Notes: generated by a model not told the origin, from the sequence alone. Shown: positions 5,715-14,228, counted from the stretch's first letter. The stretch is DNA of 41,969 bases from Mogibacterium timidum ATCC 33093 (GCF_000525775.1 NZ_JALU01000013.1:1-41969), one strand, 5' to 3'. Program-made: numbers and translations.

Positions 5715-7058
5715 ATGGCATTCGAAGGATTATCGGAAAAGCTACAAGAGACATTTCGTAATCTGCGAGGCAAGGGCGTTGTAAGCGAGAAGGATATCGA
5801 TGCGGCGATGCGCGAGGTTAAGCTCGCGCTGCTTGAGGCCGATGTTAACTTTAAGGTAGTAAAGCAATTCGTCGCTACAATCAAGGACAAGGCTATGGGT
5901 GCGGATGTGCTCAAGAGCCTGACTCCCGGGCAGCAAGTGCTCAAGATCGTGAAGGAAGAGCTCGTGGACATGATGGGCGGTGCGAACAGCAAGCTCACAT
6001 ATTCGCCAAGCGGATTCACAGTATATATGATGGTCGGTCTTCAGGGAACCGGCAAGACCACAACCTGCGGAAAGCTGGCAGCGTGGCTCAAGCAGAACGG
6101 TAAGAAGCCTATGCTGTGCGCGTGCGATGTATATAGGCCGGCAGCTATCGACCAGCTGGAGGTAGTGGGCAAGGCGGTCAATACTCCCGTGTTTACGCTG
6201 AGGGAGTCTAATGAACCGCTTGCCATCGCAAAAGCTGCTGTCGAAGAGGCGAAGCGCAAGGGCTGTAATGTACTGATTGTTGATACAGCGGGACGTCTGC
6301 AGATAGATGAAGCCCTTATGGATGAGCTTGTTCAGCTTAAAAAGGGTATCAGGCCGCATGAGATCCTGCTTGCGGTGGACGCTCTCACAGGTCAGGATGC
6401 GGTAAATATCGCAGCCGGTTTCAATGAGACACTTGGAATTGATGGAATCATCATGACCAAGATGGATGGTGACTCCCGTGGAGGTGCTGCGCTCTCGACC
6501 AAGATGGTTACGGGCAAGCCAATCAAGTTCATGGGTACCGGCGAGAAGTATAACGCTCTCGAGCCATTTCATCCGGATAGAATCGCTTCCAGAATCCTGG
6601 GGATGGGCGATGTGATGAGCCTTATCGAGCAGGCTGAAAACGCGTATTCTGAAGAGGAAGCTGCCAGGATGGAGGAAAAGTTCAGGAAGAATCAATTCGA
6701 CCTCAACGACTTCCTCAACCAGATGGGACAGATCAACAAGATGGGCGGAATCGCTAAGCTTATCGATATGATTCCCGGTATTTCGGCGGCTGACAAGAAG
6801 CAGATAGATTTTGAAAAAGGCAAGAAGGATCTGGATAGGATGAAGGCAATCATCCAATCGATGACTAACGAAGAGCGCGAGAACCCTAATATTCTCAATG
6901 CCAGCAGAAGAAAGCGTATCGCTGCCGGCAGCGGTCAGACGGTACAGAGCATCAATCAGCTGATTAAGCAATTTGATCAGATGAAAGCGATGATGAAGCA
7001 GTTTAATAATCCTAAGGCACTCAAGAAAAATAGACTTTTTAGAGGACTAATGGGTTAG
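5715..7058 (+). CDS. ffh: Signal recognition particle protein Ffh (SRP54)
   Basis: The GTPase that, with 4.5S RNA, delivers nascent membrane and secreted proteins to FtsY and SecYEG. Its 447 residues match the normal length. Visible parts are the N domain (1-90), G1 GLQGTGKTTTCGKLA at about residue 106, the DTAGR motif (G3), TKMDGDSRGGAAL (G4 region), and the methionine-rich M domain from about 320 (MGGIAKLIDMIPG, QFDQMKAMMKQFNNPKALKK). The start ATG 5715 is behind a modest GGAAG. The 4.5S RNA gene itself is not in this window. Synteny ylxM-ffh-rpsP is standard for Firmicutes. Confidence 0.97.
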   Translation: MAFEGLSEKLQETFRNLRGKGVVSEKDIDAAMREVKLALLEADVNFKVVKQFVATIKDKAMGADVLKSLTPGQQVLKIVKEELVDMMGGANSKLTYSPSGFTVYMMVGLQGTGKTTTCGKLAAWLKQNGKKPMLCACDVYRPAAIDQLEVVGKAVNTPVFTLRESNEPLAIAKAAVEEAKRKGCNVLIVDTAGRLQIDEALMDELVQLKKGIRPHEILLAVDALTGQDAVNIAAGFNETLGIDGIIMTKMDGDSRGGAALSTKMVTGKPIKFMGTGEKYNALEPFHPDRIASRILGMGDVMSLIEQAENAYSEEEAARMEEKFRKNQFDLNDFLNQMGQINKMGGIAKLIDMIPGISAADKKQIDFEKGKKDLDRMKAIIQSMTNEERENPNILNASRRKRIAAGSGQTVQSINQLIKQFDQMKAMMKQFNNPKALKKNRLFRGLMG

Positions 7059-7078
7059 CTTAAAACAAATTTATTTTG

Positions 7079-7106
7079 TTGAGCATAAAATTATATTTTA
7101 TAAGAT
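7079..7106 (+). promoter_or_regulatory. Possible promoter of rpsP
   Basis: TTGAGC (7079-7084) and TAAGAT (7101-7106) are 16 bp apart in a very AT-rich gap between ffh and rpsP. A short AACAAA/TTTGTT inverted repeat (about 7064-7080) sits just before it. Both match only moderately. Confidence 0.4.
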
Positions 7107-7121
7107 AATCAGGAGGAACAA

Positions 7122-7364
7122 ATGGTTAAGATCAGATTGAAGAGAATGGGAGCTCACAAGAAGCCTTTCTACAGAGTTGTAGTTGCCGATTCCAGAACTC
7201 CAAGAAACGGAAGATTTATCGAGGAGATCGGTACTTACGACCCTCTAAAGGATCCGGCTGAGATCAAGATTGATAACGAGGCTGCACAGAAGTGGCTCGC
7301 TAACGGCGCACAGCCTACCGACACTGTTAGAGCTCTGCTCAAGAAGTCGGGTTGCTTGAAGTAA
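7122..7364 (+). CDS. rpsP: 30S ribosomal protein S16
   Basis: Small-subunit protein bS16, which binds the 5' domain of 16S rRNA early in assembly. It has 80 residues, the usual length, and the conserved opening [20 protein letters not shown] followed by [21 protein letters not shown] consensus AGGAGG (7111-7116) precedes ATG 7122. It heads the operon rpsP-khpA and probably reads on to rimM-trmD. Confidence 0.97.
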   Translation: MVKIRLKRMGAHKKPFYRVVVADSRTPRNGRFIEEIGTYDPLKDPAEIKIDNEAAQKWLANGAQPTDTVRALLKKSGCLK

Positions 7365-7376
7365 GGAAGGAAGTAG

Positions 7377-7613
7377 ATGATGGCCGGCTTAGTTGAATCA
7401 ATTGCCAAAGCGTTAGTATCAAGGCCTGCCGATGTTGTTGTGACCGAAGAGGATCATGGCAACGAAATAGTGATTAAGCTCAGTGTCGCTAAGGAAGACA
7501 TGGGTAAGATCATTGGCAAACAGGGACGTATTGCCAAGGCGATTAGAACTGTTGTCAAGGCAGCTGCTATCAAGCAGAACAAGAGAGTCACTGTTGATAT
7601 CGTTGAAGAGTAG
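7377..7613 (+). CDS. khpA: RNA-binding KH-domain protein KhpA
   Basis: A single KH domain of 78 residues with the RNA-binding GxxG loop in MGKIIGKQGRIAKAIRTVV (about residues 41-59). KhpA forms a dimer with KhpB/EloR in Firmicutes and affects cell elongation and small-RNA biology. The gene lies 12 bp after rpsP, its standard place (ylqC). GGAAGG (7365-7370) serves ATG 7377; ATG 7380 is the only alternative. Confidence 0.94.
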   Translation: MMAGLVESIAKALVSRPADVVVTEEDHGNEIVIKLSVAKEDMGKIIGKQGRIAKAIRTVVKAAAIKQNKRVTVDIVEE

Positions 7614-7639
7614 CGCGACTCGGACAATTATCATTATCA

Positions 7640-7669
7640 AGGCATGCGTGGTTCACGCATGCTTATTTC
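7640..7669 (+). terminator. Stem-loop between khpA and rimM, weak terminator
   Basis: GCATGCGTG (7642-7650) and CACGCATGC (7654-7662) form a perfect 9-bp stem with a 3-nt loop. The downstream TTATTTCT is a poor U-tract, so partial termination or an mRNA stability element is more likely than a full stop. A TATAAT at 7670-7675 lacks a good -35. Confidence 0.6.
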
Positions 7670-7726
7670 TATAATAAAGAACTATAAATGTGAAGTGTGT
7701 GTTCAGTGCGGCGTACGGAGGTACTT

Positions 7727-8302
7727 ATGTCTCTTGCAAATGACAGGACTATGGTAAATATAGGCAGGCTTGGTGCTGCGGTTGGCCTCAAGGGCGAGGT
7801 AAGGGTATTGCTCTATGCGGACGATTCCGAGAACCTGTATGAGGGCGCGGTGCTTCTGATAGATGCCGACAGATTCAGTGCAGGCGTTGATGATAATTCG
7901 GTATATGGAGTGAGACACTCTGCAGAAATTGAGGTTGAGGCTGTTCGTTATCAGAAGGGCAAGCCTGTTGTCAAGTTCAGCGGAGTTCTGGACAGGACTG
8001 CTGCTGAGAAGCTGACCGGAGCGGAGCTGTGCATACCGGAGAGTGAGCTGGCAGAGCTTGAAGATGGACATTATTATTATCGAGACCTGATCGGGCTTGA
8101 AGCTCGCGATTGTGATAGCGGAGCTGCGATTGGAACCGTGAGTGATATCATTGACAACACTTCGCAGAGCTTACTTGAAATAGAGCGAGGAAACGGAGAC
8201 AAGGTGCTGATTCCTTATGTGGACGCCTTTGTCAAGGCTGTGTCGCTTGAGGATGGAGTTATTGAGATTGCTGTTATTCCGGGACTGATAGATGAAGATT
8301 AA
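7727..8302 (+). CDS. rimM: 16S rRNA processing protein RimM
   Basis: Maturation factor for the 30S head domain. It has an N-terminal RimM barrel (residues 5-90; VNIGRLGAAVGLKGEVRVLL, then VKFSGVLDRTAAEKLTGAEL) and a C-terminal PRC barrel (about 95-185; YYYRDLIGLEA, IPYVDAFVKAV). The start is ATG 7727, five bases after GGAGG (7717-7721), giving 191 residues; an in-frame GTG at 7697 has no binding site. Its end overlaps trmD by 11 nt, implying coupled translation. Confidence 0.95.
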   Translation: MSLANDRTMVNIGRLGAAVGLKGEVRVLLYADDSENLYEGAVLLIDADRFSAGVDDNSVYGVRHSAEIEVEAVRYQKGKPVVKFSGVLDRTAAEKLTGAELCIPESELAELEDGHYYYRDLIGLEARDCDSGAAIGTVSDIIDNTSQSLLEIERGNGDKVLIPYVDAFVKAVSLEDGVIEIAVIPGLIDED

Positions 8303-9065
8303 TATTATGACGCTGTTTCCGGAGATGTTTGAGCCGATTAAAGCCAGCATGCTGGGAAGAGCTGCCGATAATGGAATTATCGAGCTGAATATTGTAAATA
8401 TTAGGGATTATACTGAGGATAAGCATTGTCGCGTCGACGACACGCCTTTTGGCGGCGGCGCGGGCATGCTTATGCAGGTTCAGCCTATTATCACCTGCTA
8501 CAGGCAGAATGAGTTCGCAGGCAGAACTATCTACATGTCGCCGCGCGGGCGCAAGCTCTCGCAGCAGCTGGCTGCGGAGCTTGCAGGCGAGGGCGAGCTC
8601 ACGATCCTGTGCGGTCATTATGAGGGCGTGGATGAGCGCGCCCTCGCCGAGCTCTCCGCCGAGGAGATCTCTATCGGAGACTATGTGCTGACCGGCGGAG
8701 AGCTGCCCGCTATGGTGTTGATTGATACTGTAGCGAGATTCGTGCCGGGTGTATTGGCGTCCGATGAGTCAGTGATGGAGGAATCGATATATTCCGGCCT
8801 GCTGGAGTATCCACAGTACACCAGACCGAGGTCGATGACCGAGGGCGATGTGCCGAATGTATTGCTCAGCGGAGACCATCGGAAGATTGAGCTCTGGAGA
8901 TTTGAACAGTCTATGAGACTGACCAGAGAGCGAAGACCGGAGCTATGGGCAGACTTCGTCCGGAAATTCCGAGCAGACGAGAAGGCTTATCCCAAGAAGG
9001 AACGCCTTCTCATCAAATCGATAATAGACGAATGTCAGACTGAGATTAACCCGCCACTCAAATAG
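8292..9065 (+). CDS. trmD: tRNA (guanine37-N1)-methyltransferase
   Basis: A SPOUT methyltransferase that places m1G at tRNA position 37 next to the anticodon and prevents frameshifting. The 257 residues include the trefoil-knot motifs MSPRGRKLSQQL, LTILCGHYEGVDERAL and EISIGDYVLTGGELPAMVLI, and the conserved early GGGAGM loop. It overlaps rimM at the start. In most Firmicutes rplS follows directly; here a 265-bp gap and a HlyD-like gene follow instead. Confidence 0.97.
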   Translation: MKINIMTLFPEMFEPIKASMLGRAADNGIIELNIVNIRDYTEDKHCRVDDTPFGGGAGMLMQVQPIITCYRQNEFAGRTIYMSPRGRKLSQQLAAELAGEGELTILCGHYEGVDERALAELSAEEISIGDYVLTGGELPAMVLIDTVARFVPGVLASDESVMEESIYSGLLEYPQYTRPRSMTEGDVPNVLLSGDHRKIELWRFEQSMRLTRERRPELWADFVRKFRADEKAYPKKERLLIKSIIDECQTEINPPLK

Positions 9066-9284
9066 CAATAATTGCTAAGATGCATCGCTGCTGAACCGGT
9101 TGTATAAATTATAAAACGCTGCTGTACCGGCTCCGGGGAAGAACTGTCTGTCTTTGTCGAATGCAACCAATGCAAAGGTATAAAGCGCTTATGCGCCGAC
9201 ACCGGTGCAGACATTGCAGTAGCGCTGAGCGTAAGAGTAAAGAGCGCCGCTGCGGATGCGTTGATTAGAAACATTATAAAATAT

Positions 9285-9293
9285 TGTTATAAT
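9285..9293 (+). promoter_or_regulatory. Extended -10 promoter before the HlyD-like gene
   Basis: TGTTATAAT (TG 9285-9286, TATAAT 9288-9293) is an extended -10. The best -35 at 17 bp is TTAGAA (9265-9270). It starts the HlyD-like/yggS transcript. The GC-rich stretch 9110-9260 upstream holds no start-bearing frame that I trust. Confidence 0.6.
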
Positions 9294-9330
9294 ACGTTGT
9301 TTCGTGTAGAATCATTCCGTAGAGGTGTGC

Positions 9331-10350
9331 ATGATGAAGAAAAAGGCCGTATTTTGGGGAGTTATATATGTGATAGCACTGTTTGCCGTCATGGTAATCG
9401 TGTATGTGTTGCCGCCGGTGGCAGGCCTTTTTGACAGGTCCTACGTTGCTAAGTACGGCAGCGTTGAAGTGCAGGATGACGCAGATGGCTATATGGTCAG
9501 AAATGAGACTGTATACACGGCAGGTAAGGCCGGAACCGTAAAGCACTCCGTGAACGAAGGGGAGCTGATAAAGGGTACAACCAACGTGATTAAGCTCTCC
9601 GGCGAAGGTGCGGACAAGGGCAACAAGGATTTTGCGGCGATTATCAAGAAAATGGATAAGGATCGGGTTGTAAATACCGTTAACGGCAACGCAGAGCACC
9701 CGGGCTATGTGAGCTACAATGTGGATGGTCTGGAATATTTGAACGAAAGCAATATACACAAGCTGACGGAAAAGAAGCTCGATAAGCTCGGCAAGGCCAA
9801 GCCGGAGAAGCTGAGCGAAGGGAAGGTTGCAAAGGGCGATCCTGTGTTTAAGATAATTGAAAATGGCAGCTGGTGGTATGTGTTCTACGCAGATAGGGAT
9901 GTCGCTAAGCATTATGCCAAGGGACAGAACGTCAAGATTGAAATTGGCGACAAGAAGATGGACGCGATTGTCGAAGATGTGCAAAAGAGCAAGAAAGACT
10001 CCGCTAATGTCAGGATAGTTCTGCGCTCCAGGCAGTATTTTGACAGATTCATTTCGGGACGACAGGAGAATGCCAAAATAACGGCGGCCGGCTCGGATGG
10101 AGTAGTAATAGAGACGAGGAGCATCGTAGAGAAAAACGGCAATAAGGGCGTAGTGACCAAGGACAAGGTTGGCAGGCTGCAGTTTAAGCCGGTCAGTATC
10201 AAGGCCGACAACGGCAAGCAAGCGGCAGTGTTTGAAGATATCTATATGGACAGCAAGGGTAATTACGTCAAGACGATAAGCACGTATGATGAAGTTGTGA
10301 AATCGCCGAGCAAACGCGACATCAGGAAAGCAAAGGACGTTAGCAAATAA
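9331..10350 (+). CDS. HlyD-like membrane-anchored protein of the division cluster
   Basis: A 339-residue protein with one N-terminal transmembrane helix (about residues 6-28) and an extracytoplasmic remainder. The segment EVQDDADGYMVRNETVYTAG, then AGTVKHSVNEGELIKGTTNV, resembles the biotinyl-lipoyl-like barrel of HlyD-type adaptors, followed by a charged helical part and a beta-rich C-terminal part. Proteins of this sort sit before yggS-sepF in several Clostridia, and their role is unknown. No partner ABC exporter is adjacent. ATG 9331 or 9334 follows AGAGG (9321-9325); the upstream GTG 9325 overlaps that site. The stop overlaps the yggS start (TAATG), so the two are co-translated. A role in the envelope at the septum is inferred from context only. 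Confidence 0.68.
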   Translation: MMKKKAVFWGVIYVIALFAVMVIVYVLPPVAGLFDRSYVAKYGSVEVQDDADGYMVRNETVYTAGKAGTVKHSVNEGELIKGTTNVIKLSGEGADKGNKDFAAIIKKMDKDRVVNTVNGNAEHPGYVSYNVDGLEYLNESNIHKLTEKKLDKLGKAKPEKLSEGKVAKGDPVFKIIENGSWWYVFYADRDVAKHYAKGQNVKIEIGDKKMDAIVEDVQKSKKDSANVRIVLRSRQYFDRFISGRQENAKITAAGSDGVVIETRSIVEKNGNKGVVTKDKVGRLQFKPVSIKADNGKQAAVFEDIYMDSKGNYVKTISTYDEVVKSPSKRDIRKAKDVSK

Positions 10351-11048
10351 TGAGTATCAGGGAGAATTATCTGGAGATATTGAAGCGCAAGAATGAAGCT
10401 GCCAAGCGCGTCGGAAGGAAGGCGGAGGATGTATTGTTGCTGGCGGTAACTAAAAAGCATGTGCCGTCAGAGCTGCAGGAGGCTCTCGACGCCGGTGCGA
10501 CTGACTTCGGTGAGAACAAGGTACAGGAGCTGCTAAGCAAATACGACGAGATCTACCCTGAAAGGTGGCACCTGATTGGGCATCTGCAGACCAACAAGGT
10601 CAAGCAGGTTATCGACAAGGTGACGATGATTCATTCGGTGGATTCGATCAAGCTGGCCAAGGAGATTGATAAGCGGGCTGCTGCGGCTGATTTGGTTATG
10701 GACATCCTGATTGAAATTAACCTGGCTGAGGAGGAATCCAAGACGGGAATTGCTAAGGCTGAGGTATTTGAACTCGTAGCTTCGATTGTCAATACTTGTG
10801 ACCACATCAGGGTGCGCGGTATCATGTGTATTCCGCCAAGGGGAGACACTCCTGAGGATTCTCGTAAATATTTCAGAGAGGCGAGATCAATTTACGATAA
10901 GCTACGGAATTCCGAGCTGCCGACAGCGCGCGCTCCCATCGACACGCTGTCGATGGGAATGTCCGCAGACTTTGAAATTGCAATTGAAGAGGGTGCTACG
11001 ATTGTAAGGGTGGGAAGTTCAATTTTTGGACAGCGCGACTACCGTTAA
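10350..11048 (+). CDS. yggS: PLP homeostasis protein YggS/YlmE
   Basis: A single-domain alanine-racemase-like barrel that carries pyridoxal phosphate and balances the PLP pool without known catalysis. The 232 residues include VLLLAVTKKH, where the lysine holds PLP (about residue 35), then FGENKVQEL, WHLIGHLQTNKVK, IHSVDS and the phosphate-binding end LSMGMSADFEIAIEEGATIV. The start ATG overlaps the upstream stop codon. It is the usual neighbour of sepF (ylmE-ylmF-ylmG). Confidence 0.95.
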   Translation: MSIRENYLEILKRKNEAAKRVGRKAEDVLLLAVTKKHVPSELQEALDAGATDFGENKVQELLSKYDEIYPERWHLIGHLQTNKVKQVIDKVTMIHSVDSIKLAKEIDKRAAAADLVMDILIEINLAEEESKTGIAKAEVFELVASIVNTCDHIRVRGIMCIPPRGDTPEDSRKYFREARSIYDKLRNSELPTARAPIDTLSMGMSADFEIAIEEGATIVRVGSSIFGQRDYR

Positions 11049-11072
11049 TATGGTAAAATAAATTGATATGGA

Positions 11073-11111
11073 GTGAGAAAATCTCACGCAGTTTTCATTG
11101 AAAAATGAAAA
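11073..11111 (+). promoter_or_regulatory. Two tandem hairpins in the yggS-sepF gap
   Basis: GTGAGA/TCTCAC (11073-11087, loop AAA) and TTTTCATT/AATGAAAA (11092-11111, loop GAAA) sit back to back, about 50 nt before sepF. They could form an attenuator or a processing site that sets sepF dosage. No strong T-run follows. Confidence 0.45.
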
Positions 11112-11162
11112 TTGGGCATATAATGATATAAATATTAATTGACGTAAATGGAGGAAATAGCC

Positions 11163-11699
11163 ATGGGTTTGAAAGATGCCTTTAAAGCGGCAATCGGAAT
11201 GGAAACAGAAGACGAGATTGAGGTTTCGGAGGATGAGATTGCTGAAGAGATGAATAAGATGAGAGGCGGTGATAAGCCTGCCGCGCCTATGAGTCAGTCC
11301 AGGCCTGAGACCGGCATCCACAAATCAGACGCATCTTATGACAAGATTGAGCCGCTTATCTCGAAGGGCCCTCAGAACAAGGCTTATTCGATGAACGGTT
11401 CAGGACCTTTCAAGATGCTGGTGATCGAGCCTAAGAACTTCGATGAGTGTACCAAGCTCGTTGACAACCTAAAATCGAGAAAACCGGTAATCATCAATCT
11501 TGAGCACGTTGAGACCGATCTTGCTCGCAAGATGTTTGATTTTCTCAGCGGTGCGACTTATGCTCTTAATGGAAATGTTCAGAGAGTCACATCCAACATT
11601 TTCATCTTTGCACCTGCTAATGTTGATATAGCTGCTAAGGTTAATCGCGAGAGTGCCGAAAACGGGCAGATTGGCGAGAAGAGCAGCCCTTGGAGGTAA
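11163..11699 (+). CDS. sepF: Cell division protein SepF
   Basis: The membrane-binding FtsZ anchor of Gram-positives. The 178 residues start with a short amphipathic helix region (MGLKDAFKAAIGMETEDEIE), then a flexible acidic and proline linker (to about 75), then the SepF core (80-165; MLVIEPKNFDECTKLVDNLK, then PVIINLEHVETDLARKMFDF and SGATYALNGNVQRVTSNIFI). GGAGG (11150-11154) places the start at ATG 11163, not ATG 11148. The yggT gene begins 3 bp after its stop. Confidence 0.95.
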   Translation: MGLKDAFKAAIGMETEDEIEVSEDEIAEEMNKMRGGDKPAAPMSQSRPETGIHKSDASYDKIEPLISKGPQNKAYSMNGSGPFKMLVIEPKNFDECTKLVDNLKSRKPVIINLEHVETDLARKMFDFLSGATYALNGNVQRVTSNIFIFAPANVDIAAKVNRESAENGQIGEKSSPWR

Positions 11700-11702
11700 C
11701 CG

Positions 11703-11987
11703 ATGGAACTGATTCTGATCAGGGCTGTTTCATGGTTCTGCTCGATACTGCAGATGCTTTTGGTGGTTACAGCCATACTCAGCTGGTTTGCGGGAGCAAG
11801 CGAAACCGTCAGAGGCCTATATCAGATGGGAACGCAGCTCACAGCGCCGCTGGTTGATCCTATAAGAAGGTTCATCAATAGAGGTGGGGATTCCCGCATG
11901 ATGGTCGACTTTTCGCCGTTGATTGCATTTTTCCTCATTGAGATAGTTCAGAAAATACTTATTAGGATAATTCTAATGATTTTTTAG
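11703..11987 (+). CDS. ylmG: YggT-family membrane protein (YlmG)
   Basis: A 94-residue integral membrane protein with two hydrophobic segments (about 7-30 and 68-92) around the conserved loop LTAPLVDPIRRFINRGGDSRM. YggT/YlmG proteins sit beside sepF in Firmicutes, cyanobacteria and plastids and affect nucleoid or septum placement, with unclear mechanism. The RNA-binding gene ylmH usually found next is missing here. Confidence 0.88.
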   Translation: MELILIRAVSWFCSILQMLLVVTAILSWFAGASETVRGLYQMGTQLTAPLVDPIRRFINRGGDSRMMVDFSPLIAFFLIEIVQKILIRIILMIF

Positions 11988-12047
11988 GCGGAAGCCGTGA
12001 TGTTATTAATTTGATTAAGAAAGAATAGAAGGGAAGGTAGCGATACT

Positions 12048-12719
12048 ATGATAATGCCAATAGATATCGATAAGAAAGATTTTACTCGTGACAAGAAGGG
12101 CTATAATTCCAGAGAGGTCGATGAGTTCTTGGATCTTATCATCGTTGACTATGAGAAGGTTCTAAACGATAACAGAAATATGGCTCACAAGATTAAGTTC
12201 CTTGAGAAGCAGCTTGAGGAATCGCAGAAATCCGACACAGCTATGCTGGATACGCTTGAGACAGCTAAAAGACTTATGGCAGATATATCGGCAAGTGCTG
12301 AGAGAAGGGCTGAGCTCATGATGAGAGATGCTGAGCTGGAGGCTGAGAGCATGCTTCTGGAGGCTAAGACAACGGTTAAGAAGCTCAACGACGAGCATCT
12401 GGTTCTCAAGCAGAAGGTTGAGCGACTCAGAGGCAACTACGCTGCAATGCTCAAGCTTGAGATGGAGAAGCTCGACAATGACGAGTACGGTCTGCTTCCT
12501 GATCTGGACAGAAGTGATATTCCTGACATCGACAAGGAGCTCAGGACTGCATTTGGCGGAGACGACGCTGCAGTAACTCAGGATACTTTAGTTATCAAGA
12601 AGAACGAGGACAAGGCAGAGGAGAAGGCTGACAAGGCTACAGTTTCCGACCTCAGCGAGAGCCTCAAGAATCTTGCTAAGGAGCAGGGCACAATCGACGA
12701 CACTATTATCCTTAAGTAG
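12048..12719 (+). CDS. divIVA: DivIVA-family cell-pole/septum protein
   Basis: A 223-residue coiled-coil protein that recognises curved membrane. The N-terminal signature is MPIDIDKKDFTRDKKGYNSR followed by EVDEFLDLIIVDYEKVL (residues 3-39). Long heptad helices run through about 45-150 and an acidic tail follows (about 155-210) with a lysine/glutamate-rich stretch. GGAAGG precedes ATG 12048. In Clostridia DivIVA organises pole or septum machinery. It is the fifth gene of the 9331-12719 division run. Confidence 0.93.
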   Translation: MIMPIDIDKKDFTRDKKGYNSREVDEFLDLIIVDYEKVLNDNRNMAHKIKFLEKQLEESQKSDTAMLDTLETAKRLMADISASAERRAELMMRDAELEAESMLLEAKTTVKKLNDEHLVLKQKVERLRGNYAAMLKLEMEKLDNDEYGLLPDLDRSDIPDIDKELRTAFGGDDAAVTQDTLVIKKNEDKAEEKADKATVSDLSESLKNLAKEQGTIDDTIILK

Positions 12720-12733
12720 AATAGAGAAGATAA

Positions 12734-13186
12734 ATGATATTGGTAATTATAGCGAGTGGGCTGCTGATTGTAGATCAGATTACTAAATTCGCTGTGAGAA
12801 GCCGCATGGAGATTGGAGAAACGCTCCCCGTGTTCCGTGGCGTATTGGATATTACATACGTCCAGAATCGGGGAGCTGCTTTTAGCTTATTCCGGAATTC
12901 GCAGCTTATCACAGTAATATTGCCCATCATAACAATTCTAGCCGGGATAGCATTTCTGGTGTATCTCAGGCGCAATAATGAGAGAGTAGCGGAGCTCGGA
13001 GCACTGCTGATCGTGTCCGGCGGAATCGGTAATCTCATCGACAGAACGGTCATAGGGTTTGTGACAGACATGATCTCGGTAGGACGGTTTCCCGTATTTA
13101 ACGTAGCCGACATATGCGTGACGGTCGGATGTGGATTGCTTATACTATGGGTGATACTCGGGGAGATAAAAAATGCTAAAGCCTAA
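12734..13186 (+). CDS. lspA: Lipoprotein signal peptidase (SPase II)
   Basis: The aspartic protease that cleaves prolipoproteins after diacylglyceryl addition. The 150 residues have four transmembrane spans. Both catalytic aspartates are visible in IVSGGIGNLIDRTVIGFVTD and in FPVFNVADICVTVG, together with YVQNRGAAFSL. The substrate-binding lipoprotein at 21653 is a likely client. The binding site is weak (AGAGAAG). The end overlaps rluD by 14 nt. Confidence 0.96.
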   Translation: MILVIIASGLLIVDQITKFAVRSRMEIGETLPVFRGVLDITYVQNRGAAFSLFRNSQLITVILPIITILAGIAFLVYLRRNNERVAELGALLIVSGGIGNLIDRTVIGFVTDMISVGRFPVFNVADICVTVGCGLLILWVILGEIKNAKA

Positions 13187-14228
13187 GGAAATACAGGAGA
13201 ATGCGGAGCGTGACGAGCGGCTGCAGGGTGCTGAAAATGTGGATTTGAAGGAAGCTGCAGAGCTTGATGATGACCTGCTGCAACCTGATGACCTGCTGCA
13301 AGCGGGAGGGCCGATTGCTGAGGTCAAGACTCTTACCCCGGGAGCAGCCGATGCGGGTAAGAGACTTGATTCCTACATAGGCGAGGCGACCGACCTCTCG
13401 AGGAGCTATGCACAGAACCTCATCGAGGACGGTCAGGTCAGCGTCTCCGGCAGGCAGGTAGCCAAGAAATACAAGGTCAAGGCAGGTGAGAGCATCACTA
13501 TCAATATACCGGAGGCTAAGTCAATCGACGCTGCCCCGGAAAATATCCCGATAGATATAGTCTACGAAGATGATGACGTGATAGTGGTAGAGAAGCCGCG
13601 CGGAATGGTTGTGCATCCGGCTGCAGGCAATCCCGATGGTACACTGGTCAATGCGATTATGTACCACTGCGGTGATTCGCTGTCGTCTATAAACGGGGCA
13701 ATCCGGCCGGGGATTGTGCACAGGATAGATAAGGACACGAGCGGACTGCTCATGATAGCCAAGAATGACAAGGCTCACGAGTCGCTCACAGCGCAGCTCA
13801 AGGTACATTCGGTGACCAGAGAGTATATAGCGCTGGTCTTTGACAATATCAGGAAGGATAAGCTGACCATAGACGCGCCTATCGGCCGAGATGACATCAA
13901 TAGGCTCAGAAGGGCAGTAAACGGAGCAGGTTCGAGGGATGCGGTCACTCATATCAGAGTGCTGAAGAGGTATGGCAAGTACACCTTGATAGCCGCTAGG
14001 CTGGAGACCGGCAGGACTCATCAGATTAGAGTCCACATGGCATCAATCAAACATCCGCTTGTTGGCGACGCGTTGTACGGACCTAAGAAGCAACCCTTCG
14101 GATTGACAGGGCAGCTCCTGCACGCTAGGCTGCTGGGCTTCGTACATCCAAGTTCCGGCGGGTATATGGAGTTCTCCAGCGAGGTGCCGAAGTATTTCCG
14201 GGAGGTGCTGGATAAGATCGAATTATAA
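13173..14228 (+). CDS. rluD: RluD-family 23S rRNA pseudouridine synthase
   Basis: Pseudouridylates large-subunit rRNA, in RluD homologues the helix 69 loop. After an unusual acidic N-terminal extension (residues 1-48) come an S4 domain (about 60-110; RLDSYIGEATDLSRSYAQNL) and the catalytic domain. The catalytic aspartate is in GIVHRIDKDTSGLLMIAKN, and ETGRTHQIRVHMASIKHPLV closes the active site. The extension contains a duplicated DDLLQ (from a near-perfect repeat around 13274-13302), absent from standard RluD of about 300 residues. The start ATG 13173, inside lspA, follows GGGGAG; no later methionine precedes the S4 domain. Confidence 0.93.
   Translation: MLKPKEIQENAERDERLQGAENVDLKEAAELDDDLLQPDDLLQAGGPIAEVKTLTPGAADAGKRLDSYIGEATDLSRSYAQNLIEDGQVSVSGRQVAKKYKVKAGESITINIPEAKSIDAAPENIPIDIVYEDDDVIVVEKPRGMVVHPAAGNPDGTLVNAIMYHCGDSLSSINGAIRPGIVHRIDKDTSGLLMIAKNDKAHESLTAQLKVHSVTREYIALVFDNIRKDKLTIDAPIGRDDINRLRRAVNGAGSRDAVTHIRVLKRYGKYTLIAARLETGRTHQIRVHMASIKHPLVGDALYGPKKQPFGLTGQLLHARLLGFVHPSSGGYMEFSSEVPKYFREVLDKIEL

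Noticed and set aside
5742-6971. Minus-strand open frame of 409 codons opposite ffh
   Set aside because: Antisense shadow of a highly conserved gene; the product matches nothing and has no translation start signal.
9100-9290. Possible small cysteine-rich protein (frame with CNQCKGIKRLC) in the trmD gap
   Set aside because: No start codon with a binding site in that frame; it runs into the next promoter.
9035-10221. Minus-strand frames opposite trmD end and the HlyD-like gene
   Set aside because: Compositional shadows of plus-strand genes; no promoter or binding site.
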